A stretch of 7,357 nucleotides of DNA from positions 1 through 7,357 of the forward strand of contig CAMLEO010000325.1 in the NCBI GenBank assembly GCA_946478975.1, in the 5' to 3' direction. A program made the position numbers and the translations under genes. Source of the DNA: an uncultured Steroidobacter sp. (lineage in GTDB: Bacteria; Pseudomonadota; Gammaproteobacteria; Steroidobacterales; Steroidobacteraceae). Under the pieces are notes generated by a model. That model had not been told where the DNA came from, did not search any database, and saw nothing but the letters and a program-made list of their open reading frames with translations. Positions within the stretch are counted from its first letter, which is position 1, and each line of letters starts with the position of its first letter. This document shows, piece after piece, positions 1 through 6,272 of the stretch.

Positions 1-1729
1 GAAGGTGCCGCTGCACGCTGCTGCTCGTGCCGCAGATCATGCCGTCGCCTTCGCCTTTCTTGAGCAGCATCGAGGCGATCAAGGTCGAGCGGCGGCGCAT
101 TTCCAGCTTGGCGTATTGAGCCGTGACGCCCTGGCGTCCCATCAGGCGCCGGTAATCTTCCCAGTACTCGCGATAGCGAGGATCGTTTTCCGGATCGATG
201 TGGACGAAGTGCTCGTCGCGTTTCAGGCGCAGGCCATATTTCTTGATGCGCATGTCGATGACGCCGCGACGGCCGATCAGCACCGGGCGCGCGAGCTTTT
301 CATCGACCAGGATCTGCGCCGCTCGCAGCACGCGCTCTTCTTCACCCTCGGCAAAGATGATGCGCGAACGCTCGGGCGGCACGCGACGAGCGGCGGCGAA
401 CACGGGCTGCATGAACGTGCCGCTGTGATAAACGAACTGCTGCAGCTTCTGTTCGTACGCGTCGAAATCCTGAATCGGCCGCGTGGCAACGCCGCTCTCG
501 ATCGCAGCCTTGGCCACGGCCGGCGCGATCTTCACGATCAAGCGCGGATCGAACGGCTTGGGAATGATGTACTGCGCGCCGAATGTGAGATTTTCGGTGT
601 TGTAGGCGCTCGCGACGATATCGTTTTGTTCCTGGCGGGCCAGGTCGGCAATCGCGTGCACGGCGGCGATTTCCATCGCACGCGTGATCGTCGTTGCGCC
701 CACATCGAGCGCGCCCCGGAAGATATAGGGGAAGCACAGGACGTTGTTCACCTGGTTCGGATAGTCGGTGCGGCCGGTCGCCATCACCGCGTCGCTGCGC
801 ACGGCCGCGACTTCTTCCGGCAAAATTTCCGGCGTGGGATTCGCCAGCGCCAGGATCAGCGGCCGCGGCTTCATGGTTGCGACCATGTGCGGCTTCAACA
901 CGCCGCCAGCAGACAGGCCAAGGAAGATGTCGGCGTCGACGATCACTTCCGCGAGCGTGCGCATGTTGGTGGGCTGCGCGAAACGTTCCTTATCGGGGTC
1001 CATCAATTCCTTGCGGCCCGTGTAGACGACGCCGGCCAGATCGGTCAGCCACACGTTTTCTCGCGGCAGGCCCATGTCGACCAGCAGATCCACGCAGGCG
1101 AGTGCCGCCGCGCCGGCGCCGCTCACGGCGAGCTTCACGGATTTGATGTCTTTGCCAACGACCTGCAGGCCGTTCAGCACCGCGGCCGAGACGATGATGG
1201 CGGTGCCATGCTGATCGTCATGGAACACCGGGATTTTCATGCGTTCGCGCAGCTTGCGCTCGATCATGAAACACTCCGGCGCCTTGATGTCTTCCAGGTT
1301 GATGCCGCCGAAGGTGGGCTCCAGCGCGGCGATCACGTCGACCAGGCGCTCCGGATCCTTCACATCCAGCTCGATGTCGAACACGTCGATGCCGGCGAAC
1401 TTCTTGAACAGCACCGCCTTGCCTTCCATCACCGGCTTGGCGGCCAGCGGGCCGATCGAGCCCAGGCCCAGCACGGCCGTGCCGTTGGTGATCACGGCGA
1501 CCAGGTTGCCGCGGGCGGTGTACCGAAATGCGTCGAGCGGGTCGGCGGCGATGGCTTCGCAGGCGGCGGCGACGCCGGGCGAATAGGCGAGCGCCAGGTC
1601 GCGCTGGTTGGTCAGCTGCTTGGTGGCCGTGATGGCCAGTTTTCCAGGCGTGGGCCGCTCGTGATAATCCAGCGCGGCCTGGCGCAGATTGTCGCGGGCG
1701 TTCGCTGACAGGGAGCTGTCTTGACTCAT
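1..1729 (-). CDS. maeB: NADP-type malic enzyme with C-terminal phosphotransacetylase-like domain (3' end cut by window edge)
   Basis: Oxidative decarboxylation of malate to pyruvate and CO2 with reduction of NAD(P), cytoplasmic; it links the TCA cycle to pyruvate and NADPH supply. I translated the minus strand by hand: 576 codons are open from ATG at 1729 to the window edge. Visible motifs are AYSPGVA (48-54, with the expected catalytic Tyr49), [12 protein letters not shown] (79-90), [14 protein letters not shown] (102-115), the metal-binding NLEDI (144-148) and FHDDQHGT (169-176), a Rossmann GAGAAA (204-209), and SAGGVLKP and TGRTDYPNQ further on. From about residue 455 ([18 protein letters not shown]) a phosphotransacetylase-like domain begins; in MaeB proteins this part is thought to be regulatory, not an active transacetylase. 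MaeB is usually about 760 residues, so roughly 180 are missing on the left. No good Shine-Dalgarno precedes the ATG, but the N-terminus fits the family. It lies 53 bp after the GFA gene. The long open frame on the opposite strand is a shadow. Confidence 0.96.
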   Translation of the reverse strand, partial: MSQDSSLSANARDNLRQAALDYHERPTPGKLAITATKQLTNQRDLALAYSPGVAAACEAIAADPLDAFRYTARGNLVAVITNGTAVLGLGSIGPLAAKPVMEGKAVLFKKFAGIDVFDIELDVKDPERLVDVIAALEPTFGGINLEDIKAPECFMIERKLRERMKIPVFHDDQHGTAIIVSAAVLNGLQVVGKDIKSVKLAVSGAGAAALACVDLLVDMGLPRENVWLTDLAGVVYTGRKELMDPDKERFAQPTNMRTLAEVIVDADIFLGLSAGGVLKPHMVATMKPRPLILALANPTPEILPEEVAAVRSDAVMATGRTDYPNQVNNVLCFPYIFRGALDVGATTITRAMEIAAVHAIADLARQEQNDIVASAYNTENLTFGAQYIIPKPFDPRLIVKIAPAVAKAAIESGVATRPIQDFDAYEQKLQQFVYHSGTFMQPVFAAARRVPPERSRIIFAEGEEERVLRAAQILVDEKLARPVLIGRRGVIDMRIKKYGLRLKRDEHFVHIDPENDPRYREYWEDYRRLMGRQGVTAQYAKLEMRRRSTLIASMLLKKGEGDGMICGTSSSVQRHL

Positions 1730-1761
1730 TGCGGAGTGTCGATGTCCTACGGGGTCCGCAA
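1729..1761. repeat. 7-bp inverted repeat reaching the maeB start codon
   Basis: On the plus strand TTGCGGA at 1729-1735 pairs with TCCGCAA at 1755-1761, separated by 19 nt. In the maeB transcript the second arm ends in the A of the start codon, so a hairpin here would partly hide the start. No T-run follows, so it is not an intrinsic terminator. It could be a protein operator, an mRNA element or chance. The arms are seen directly; the role is inference. Confidence 0.35.
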
Positions 1762-1766
1762 CTATA
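1761..1766 (-). promoter_or_regulatory. Candidate -10 hexamer for maeB
   Basis: Read on the minus strand, TATAGT matches the sigma70 -10 consensus at five of six positions and sits in the 53-bp gap upstream of maeB. It would start transcription near 1754 and give a leader of about 25 nt. The best -35 candidate, TTCTGA with a 16-nt spacer, is weak and overlaps the end of the GFA gene. Read-through from the GFA gene is an equally good explanation for maeB expression. Confidence 0.25.
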
Positions 1767-1782
1767 TCAGCTGGCTCGCCCG

Positions 1783-2130
1783 TCAGAACGACCTGCCATC
1801 CACCGGCGTCCGCTTGACGCTGGCCAGGTCGAAGTTCTCCAGGCAGCGCACGTTGATGGCGACCGTCGGCCCGGTCTTCGGGTTGTTGCCGAAGCCGAAC
1901 GGCGCGCAGCCACAGCGCTTGCAGAAGCGGTGTTCGATGACGTGCTTGTTGAACATATAGGTGCCCAGCTTGGCATCGTCGGTCCTGAGCACGAACCGGT
2001 CGCGCGGCGCGAATGTGAGCAAGTAGCCTTTACGGCTGCAATGCGAGCAGTTGCATTCGATCACTTCCTTGAATTCGCCTTCGAACTCGAAGCCCACGTC
2101 GCCGCAGTGGCAGCTGCCTGTGAATTTCAT
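1783..2130 (-). CDS. GFA-family (CENP-V/GFA domain) zinc-binding protein
   Basis: A 115-residue single-domain protein of the family named after the glutathione-dependent formaldehyde-activating enzyme Gfa. The cysteine pattern is complete: S-C-H-C-G at 6-10 (Cys7, Cys9), C-N-C-S-H-C at 26-31 (Cys26, Cys28, Cys31), and F-C-K-R-C-G-C at 69-75 (Cys70, Cys73, Cys75), followed by APFGFG. These are the ligand positions for the two structural/catalytic zincs in the family. Length is typical. The start is supported by a GAGGG ribosome-binding site 5 nt upstream. The gene lies 75 bp after the ligase gene and 53 bp before maeB on the same strand. Most small GFA-domain proteins have no shown activity, and the link of Gfa itself to formaldehyde chemistry is debated, so I name the family and not a reaction. 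Nothing nearby (no glutathione-dependent formaldehyde dehydrogenase) supports a formaldehyde pathway. Confidence 0.92.
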   Translation of the reverse strand: MKFTGSCHCGDVGFEFEGEFKEVIECNCSHCSRKGYLLTFAPRDRFVLRTDDAKLGTYMFNKHVIEHRFCKRCGCAPFGFGNNPKTGPTVAINVRCLENFDLASVKRTPVDGRSF

Positions 2131-2135
2131 AACGT

Positions 2136-2140
2136 CCCTC
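2136..2140 (-). promoter_or_regulatory. Shine-Dalgarno of the GFA-family gene
   Basis: GAGGG on the minus strand ends 5 nt before the ATG at 2130. It is the clearest ribosome-binding site in the window and fixes this start. Confidence 0.7.
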
Positions 2141-2149
2141 GGGTAGTCG

Positions 2150-2184
2150 GACCTGGGGCGGCATTATGCTGAGTTTCCCAGGTC
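2150..2184. repeat. 8-bp perfect inverted repeat between ligase and GFA genes
   Basis: On the plus strand GACCTGGG at 2150-2157 pairs perfectly with CCCAGGTC at 2177-2184, with a 19-nt loop that itself contains the near-palindrome GCATTATGC (2161-2169). No T-run follows on either strand, so this is not a standard intrinsic terminator for the repair operon. It sits between the ligase stop (2206) and the GFA start (2130) and encloses a CATAAT hexamer on the minus strand, an arrangement that would fit an operator around a -10 box. The repeat is seen directly; the function is inferred. Confidence 0.5.
2163..2168 (-). promoter_or_regulatory. Candidate -10 hexamer for the GFA-family gene
   Basis: CATAAT on the minus strand matches TATAAT at five of six positions and lies inside the loop of the inverted repeat. 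Transcription would begin near 2156, giving a leader of about 26 nt. No convincing -35 box is present 16 to 18 nt upstream, so the assignment is weak. Confidence 0.2.
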
Positions 2185-2205
2185 GCGAGAATCTTGAAAT
2201 CGTAC

Positions 2206-3831
2206 TTAGCCAGCATGCGCATCGCGTGGTTGCGACAGCGCTCCCGTCAAAACCGCGTGCAGATTCGCCAGCGTGTCGGCTTCCGCAGCCGGTTTGTCCG
2301 TGCGCCAGCGAAGTATGCGCGGAAAGCGCAGGGCGATGCCGGATTTGTGGCGGCCGGACGCGGCAATGCCTTCGTACGCGAGCTCAAACACCTGCGTCGG
2401 CTCGACTGAACGCACCGGTCCGAATTTTTCCACCGTATGCGCGCGAATCCAACGATCCAGCTGCTCGACTTCAGGATTGCTCAATCCTGAATAGGCTTTG
2501 GCCACCGGCACCAGTTCCTGGTCGCGCCAGACGCCGAATGTGTAGTCGGTGTAGAGATTCGAGCGGCGGCCCTGGCCGGGCTGCGCATAAATCATCACCG
2601 CATCGAACGAGTGCGGCTCGATTTTCCATTTCCACCACGCGCCGCGCTGGCGGCCCGTGCCATAGCTGGAATCGAGCGCTTTGAGCATCAAGCCTTCGAC
2701 ATTGCGCTCCCGCGAAGCCGCTCGTGCGAACGCCAGTTGTTCCCATGTTTCATCCGTGACCAGCGGTGAGACTCGTAACAGCGGCGAAGCTGTTGCCAGG
2801 ATTTTCTCCAGCTGTGCGCGGCGTTCCCGCAGTGGTTCGGCCCGAACATCATTGCCGTCGAGCTCCAGCAAGTCATAAGCAAGAAATCGCACCGGCACCG
2901 ATTCCAGAATCGCGGCACTGAGCTTTTTGCGGCCGATGCGCTGCTGTAACAACGCGAACGGCTGAATGCGTCCGTCCTTCCAGGCGACCACTTCGCCATC
3001 GAGAACGAGGCCGTCGGGCAGCGATGCGGCGGCGTCGACGAGCTCGGGAAATCGCTCGGTGATTCGCTCTTCGCCGCGCGACCACAAGTGACATTCGCCG
3101 GCACGACGGATCAGCTGGCCGCGAATGCCATCCCATTTCCATTCAGCTTGCCAGGCGGCGCGCTCGCCCAGCTGCGACGGATCGCCTTCCAATGGCGAGG
3201 CCAGGAAGAACGGATAAGGAACTGCTGGATCGGAGTGGGGGCTCTCTGCCGCGTGCAGCGATTGCCAGAAGCGTGGGCTCGGCTGCCAGTCGCCCATGAG
3301 CCGGCCGGCGAGCTCGGTGCGTTCGATGCCAGTCACTTCCGCTAGTGCGCGCGTCACCAACAGTTGCGACACGCCGACGCGCAGTTCACCGGTCAGCAGT
3401 TTATTCAGCAGGAAACATTGGCGATAGGGCAGCTCGCGCCACCAGCCGACGATGGTTCGTCGCTGCACGTCGTCGCCGGCGTCGCGCGAAGGGAGCAAAC
3501 GTTCTTCGATCCAGTCGGAGAGCGCGGTGTCGTGGCTATATCCGGCGTGCGCGCTGCCGGCGGTCAGTAACGCAATCGTTTCGGCCAGGTCGCCGACCGA
3601 GCTGTACGACTCATCGACCAGCCATTCCGGCAACGCCACTTCTTCGATCAACCAGCGCTTGAGCAGCGCCGGGCCGATGAAACGTTTCAGGCGGCGTCCG
3701 GACAAGATATATGTGGCCCAGGCCGCGTCGGCCGGCGGAGCTTCGCGAAAGTAGCGCGCCATTGCGGCGACCTTCAGGTTGGTCGACTGCGTGGTGTCGA
3801 GCTCTTCGTAAAGCGCCGCGAACGCTCTCAT
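2206..3831 (-). CDS. ATP-dependent DNA ligase, cisplatin-damage-response / exonuclease-associated type
   Basis: A 541-residue ATP-dependent ligase that seals nicks in duplex DNA by lysine adenylation. It has an N-terminal DNA-binding region (about 1-200), then the nucleotidyltransferase core with the adenylated lysine in K-W-D-G (Lys232), LDGEVVAW (277-284), EGLMLK (379-384) and WWKWK (399-403), and a C-terminal OB-fold region (about 405-510) ending in a family-typical stretch near SGIALRFPRILRWR. Size and the opening residues (MRAFAALYEELDTTQSTNLK) match the ligase family that is paired with an MBL exonuclease. The reading frame stays open upstream to 4464, but those residues are an arginine-rich out-of-frame reading of the exonuclease gene. 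The true ATG at 3831 overlaps the exonuclease stop by 4 bp (ATGA), with GGAG 10 nt upstream, pointing to translational coupling. It is the last gene of the repair block. Confidence 0.96.
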   Translation of the reverse strand: MRAFAALYEELDTTQSTNLKVAAMARYFREAPPADAAWATYILSGRRLKRFIGPALLKRWLIEEVALPEWLVDESYSSVGDLAETIALLTAGSAHAGYSHDTALSDWIEERLLPSRDAGDDVQRRTIVGWWRELPYRQCFLLNKLLTGELRVGVSQLLVTRALAEVTGIERTELAGRLMGDWQPSPRFWQSLHAAESPHSDPAVPYPFFLASPLEGDPSQLGERAAWQAEWKWDGIRGQLIRRAGECHLWSRGEERITERFPELVDAAASLPDGLVLDGEVVAWKDGRIQPFALLQQRIGRKKLSAAILESVPVRFLAYDLLELDGNDVRAEPLRERRAQLEKILATASPLLRVSPLVTDETWEQLAFARAASRERNVEGLMLKALDSSYGTGRQRGAWWKWKIEPHSFDAVMIYAQPGQGRRSNLYTDYTFGVWRDQELVPVAKAYSGLSNPEVEQLDRWIRAHTVEKFGPVRSVEPTQVFELAYEGIAASGRHKSGIALRFPRILRWRTDKPAAEADTLANLHAVLTGALSQPRDAHAG

Positions 3832-4832
3832 TGTTCTTCGTCTCCATACGCGGTCTGGAGCGTGCTGGCATCGAGACCCTGCTCGTTCAGGAAACGGGCG
3901 AGCGCATCGGAGTAGCCGTGCGTCAGCAGGATTTTGCGAGCACCGGTCGCCTTGCAGGTGTCGATCAGGCCTGGCCAGTCGACGTGATCCGACAGCACAA
4001 AGCCGCGATCGTAGCCTCGACGCCGACGATTGCCGCGTACTCGCATCCAGCCGGAACAGAAGCCGCTGGAGTGATCGCCGAAGCGTCGCATCCACGGCGA
4101 GCCGGCGGCGCTCGGCGGAGCGATGATCAAGGCGCCGCGATAGTCGGTCTTGCGATCGCCGGTCGCCGGCAACGTCGGCAGCATCTCGACGCCTTGGCGG
4201 CGATATACATCCGTGAGCGTGCCGACCGCGCCGTGTAAATAAACCGTTTCGTCGGTGAAGGCGCGCAGTTCCGAAAGCACTCGCTGAGCCTTGCCGAGCG
4301 CGTAACAAAACAACACCGACGCGAGCCCTCGCTCGCGATTCGCACGCCACCATTGGAATATTTCTTCGGCGACCTGTGCGGTCGGCTGCCATTGATATAT
4401 CGGCAGTGCGAACGTCGCTTCGCTGATGAAGACATCGCAAGGTTGCGGCTCGAAGGCAGCGCACGTGGGATCGGGCTGGCGTTTGTAATCGCCGGAGACC
4501 ACCCAGACTCGTCCATCGTGCTCGATGCGCAATTGCGAGGAGCCGAGAATGTGACCGGCGGGATGCAAAGAAATAGTTGTGGCGCCCAACTGCAGGCGCT
4601 CGCCGTATTTCAGCGAGTCCGGCTGGTGTTCGATCCCGAGCCGATGCTGTGCGATCGCGACGCCCGGCTCAGCCAGCCAATATTTCTTGCTGCCGTGACG
4701 AAGATGGTCGCCGTGCGCGTGCGTGATTACAGCGGTCTCGACTGGCCGCCACGGGTCGATGTGAAAATCGCCCGGCGGGCAGTACAGCCCGTTCTCCGTA
4801 ACGGTGACTAAGGGTGGAGGTGAGGACGACAT
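3828..4832 (-). CDS. Ligase-associated DNA exonuclease (metallo-beta-lactamase fold)
   Basis: A 334-residue metallo-beta-lactamase/beta-CASP-like nuclease of the family encoded beside ATP-dependent ligases. The metal-binding signature H-A-H-G-D-H is at residues 38-43; further conserved positions are His94 in PAGHILGSSQ, Asp115 in SGDYKR, Glu138 in SEATF, and the C-terminal LSDHVDWPGL (280-289, His283) and LLTHGYSD (302-309). The segment from APPSAAGSPW to RGFVLSDH is family-typical. A characterised relative from Pseudomonas putida is reported as a DNA exonuclease, so end-processing before ligation is the likely role. The gene begins 19 bp after the UdgX stop with only a weak GGA upstream of the ATG, and its TGA overlaps the ligase ATG. 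No frameshift or lost metal ligand is visible. Confidence 0.94.
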   Translation of the reverse strand: MSSSPPPLVTVTENGLYCPPGDFHIDPWRPVETAVITHAHGDHLRHGSKKYWLAEPGVAIAQHRLGIEHQPDSLKYGERLQLGATTISLHPAGHILGSSQLRIEHDGRVWVVSGDYKRQPDPTCAAFEPQPCDVFISEATFALPIYQWQPTAQVAEEIFQWWRANRERGLASVLFCYALGKAQRVLSELRAFTDETVYLHGAVGTLTDVYRRQGVEMLPTLPATGDRKTDYRGALIIAPPSAAGSPWMRRFGDHSSGFCSGWMRVRGNRRRRGYDRGFVLSDHVDWPGLIDTCKATGARKILLTHGYSDALARFLNEQGLDASTLQTAYGDEEQ

Positions 4833-4851
4833 CTACAATCCAAGCGCAGCG

Positions 4852-6225
4852 CTATGCCGCGAGTTCCTTCGCTCGCCGCAAATCTCCAATTAGATGTTGG
4901 CGGAGCGTCTCGGCCTCGGCTGGCTCGGTGCGAAGGATCGCGGCCGGATGATACGTGCAGACAATCTGTGCGCCGCTGGCGTGAGGGATTCGCAGCTCGC
5001 GGGCCGATTCGATTGAGCCAGTCAATCCGGCCACGGCGCGCAGGGCGGATGCGCCGAGTGCCACGATGATACGGGGCTTGATCTGCTCGACTTCGACATC
5101 GAGCCAGTGATTGCAGGCGGCGACTTCCGCTGCGTCGGGGCGTTTGTGCAAGCGGCGCTTGCCACGCGGCTGCCATTTGAAATGTTTGACCGCGTTGGTG
5201 ATGTAGACCTCGCCCCGATCGAGCCCGGCCTTTTGCAAAGCTTCGTCCAGCACTTTTCCCGCGGGCCCGACGAAGGGCCGGCCGCGCAGGTCCTCTTCGT
5301 CACCGGGCTGCTCGCCGACCAGCATGATCGCTGCGTTCGTGGAGCCTTCGCCGAGCACGGCTTGAGTGGCGTGCCGCCAGATGTCACAACGGCGGCACGC
5401 TGCCGGTCCGCCTGAGTAGTCGGGCAGGTCTGCGAGTGCACGTTGAACGGCGCGAGCTTTCGTCATCTCGGCATCGATGGCTTCTCGCTGACGTTGCGCG
5501 AAGTTCGCCCGGCCATCGCGCAACAGCGAATGAATCTCCGTCGCCTCGGGCAAGTTGTGCCAATATTTCTTGGGCATGTCCCGCTGCATGGCCGGCGGGT
5601 TGATGCGAGCGACGTTACAAATGTTTCGATAATAGGTGCGCCACAGGCTTTCGTGCGCGTCTGCTTTCGGCAGCGATGATTTATCCGGGGTCGAGATGAA
5701 TTGCAGGGCGTGGTCGCGCCACAGAACGGTGCCATCCGGCGTCGCAATCATCCAGTCCATGTTCGGAAAGCGTTGGCAGAAGAACGGCACGCCGAGGCGG
5801 AGCACCTCATGCGTGGGTTCGAACCACGCGTAATACATCTTCTCGCCATTGTCGTGCTCCAGCTCCCGAAAGCGCACGAATGCGTGCATCTTGTGAACTT
5901 CGCGATCGACGGCTTTGGCCATTTTCGTTGCGTGGTGCACGTCGGGATCGGCGGCGTCTTCCAGCAACCGCGGCTGTCGCAACGAGCGCCAGGCCAGTCG
6001 ATACATCAGCTCCCACCGGCCCGGGTGGCGATAGCAGGCGATGCTTTCCAGCAGGTCGATCAGCTGGCGCGACAGGCGCAGCGGCGTGCTCGGCGGCAAC
6101 TCACTGCGTTGTTCGAATGTCGCGCCTGCTCGCCACTCAACGTTTTCGGGCGCAATGCCTGCCGAAAGGAGCGGGCGCGCGACCTCACGCCATTGTCCGC
6201 ACTCTTGAACGCAAGCGGAGTACAT
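4852..6225 (-). CDS. udgX: DUF4130-UdgX fusion: uracil-DNA-crosslinking glycosylase-like protein
   Basis: A 457-residue two-domain protein. Residues about 1-240 are a DUF4130 domain of unknown biochemistry (HKMHAFVRFRE at 111-121, YYAWFEPTHEVL at 131-142, MPKKYWHNLPEA at 217-228). Residues about 270-457 are a family-4-like uracil-DNA glycosylase: CRRC (277-280), motif I GEQPGDEED (304-312), RPFVGPAGK (316-324), R-loop KRRLH (356-360) and TYHPAAILR (424-432). UdgX proteins bind uracil-DNA tightly and form a covalent adduct through the R-loop histidine; His360 occupies that place. GEQPGD, as opposed to the GEGPGE of ordinary family 4 enzymes, also marks UdgX. The ATG at 6225 has no Shine-Dalgarno and follows the 29-bp duplication; the N-terminus (MYSACVQECGQWREVARPLL) fits the family, so I keep it. 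The partner radical SAM gene lies directly upstream, the exonuclease 19 bp downstream. Confidence 0.95.
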   Translation of the reverse strand: MYSACVQECGQWREVARPLLSAGIAPENVEWRAGATFEQRSELPPSTPLRLSRQLIDLLESIACYRHPGRWELMYRLAWRSLRQPRLLEDAADPDVHHATKMAKAVDREVHKMHAFVRFRELEHDNGEKMYYAWFEPTHEVLRLGVPFFCQRFPNMDWMIATPDGTVLWRDHALQFISTPDKSSLPKADAHESLWRTYYRNICNVARINPPAMQRDMPKKYWHNLPEATEIHSLLRDGRANFAQRQREAIDAEMTKARAVQRALADLPDYSGGPAACRRCDIWRHATQAVLGEGSTNAAIMLVGEQPGDEEDLRGRPFVGPAGKVLDEALQKAGLDRGEVYITNAVKHFKWQPRGKRRLHKRPDAAEVAACNHWLDVEVEQIKPRIIVALGASALRAVAGLTGSIESARELRIPHASGAQIVCTYHPAAILRTEPAEAETLRQHLIGDLRRAKELAA

Positions 6226-6272
6226 AACTAAAACAGCGACTGTCGCGAATACATAATTAAAACAGCGACTGT
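6221..6272. repeat. 29-bp tandem duplication at the radical SAM/UdgX junction
   Basis: On the plus strand TACATAACTAAAACAGCGAC begins at 6221 and recurs at 6250 as TACATAATTAAAACAGCGAC, both continuing TGT: 22 of 23 positions agree at an offset of 29. Read on the minus strand, each copy holds the end of the radical SAM gene (QSLF and stop), TT, and ATG TA of the UdgX start. The copies have diverged at the outer end, so the event is not brand new. Without it the genes would be 2 bp apart; they are now 31 bp apart. Confidence 0.85.
6228..6254 (-). other. 8-codon mini-ORF created by the duplication
   Basis: ATG at 6254 opens MYSRQSLF and stops at TAG (6228-6230), 2 nt before the UdgX ATG. The first three residues resemble the UdgX start (MYS) and the last four repeat the C-terminus of the radical SAM protein. 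It begins 2 nt after the radical SAM stop, so a terminating ribosome could restart here and again at UdgX. It is most simply a by-product of the duplication; there is no evidence the peptide itself has a role. Confidence 0.4.

Noticed and set aside
5..1708. 567-residue open frame on the plus strand
   Set aside because: It is exactly antisense to the malic enzyme, whose minus-strand translation shows every family motif. The plus-strand product is rich in H, R, A and Q with no recognisable domain, as expected for a GC-rich shadow frame.
2150..2184. Intrinsic terminator after the ligase gene
   Set aside because: The stem is present but the loop is long and there is no T-run after it on either strand.
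3832..4464. N-terminal 211-residue extension of the ligase frame
   Set aside because: The extension is an arginine-rich out-of-frame reading of the exonuclease gene. The ligase family begins at MRAFAALYEE, at the ATGA overlap.
6262..6272. ACAG-N3-CTGT dyad as a possible LexA-like operator
   Set aside because: LexA boxes are CTGT-N8-ACAG (gamma/beta) or GAAC-N7-GTTC (alpha); this has the wrong order and spacing and simply reflects the codons for Q-S-L-F.
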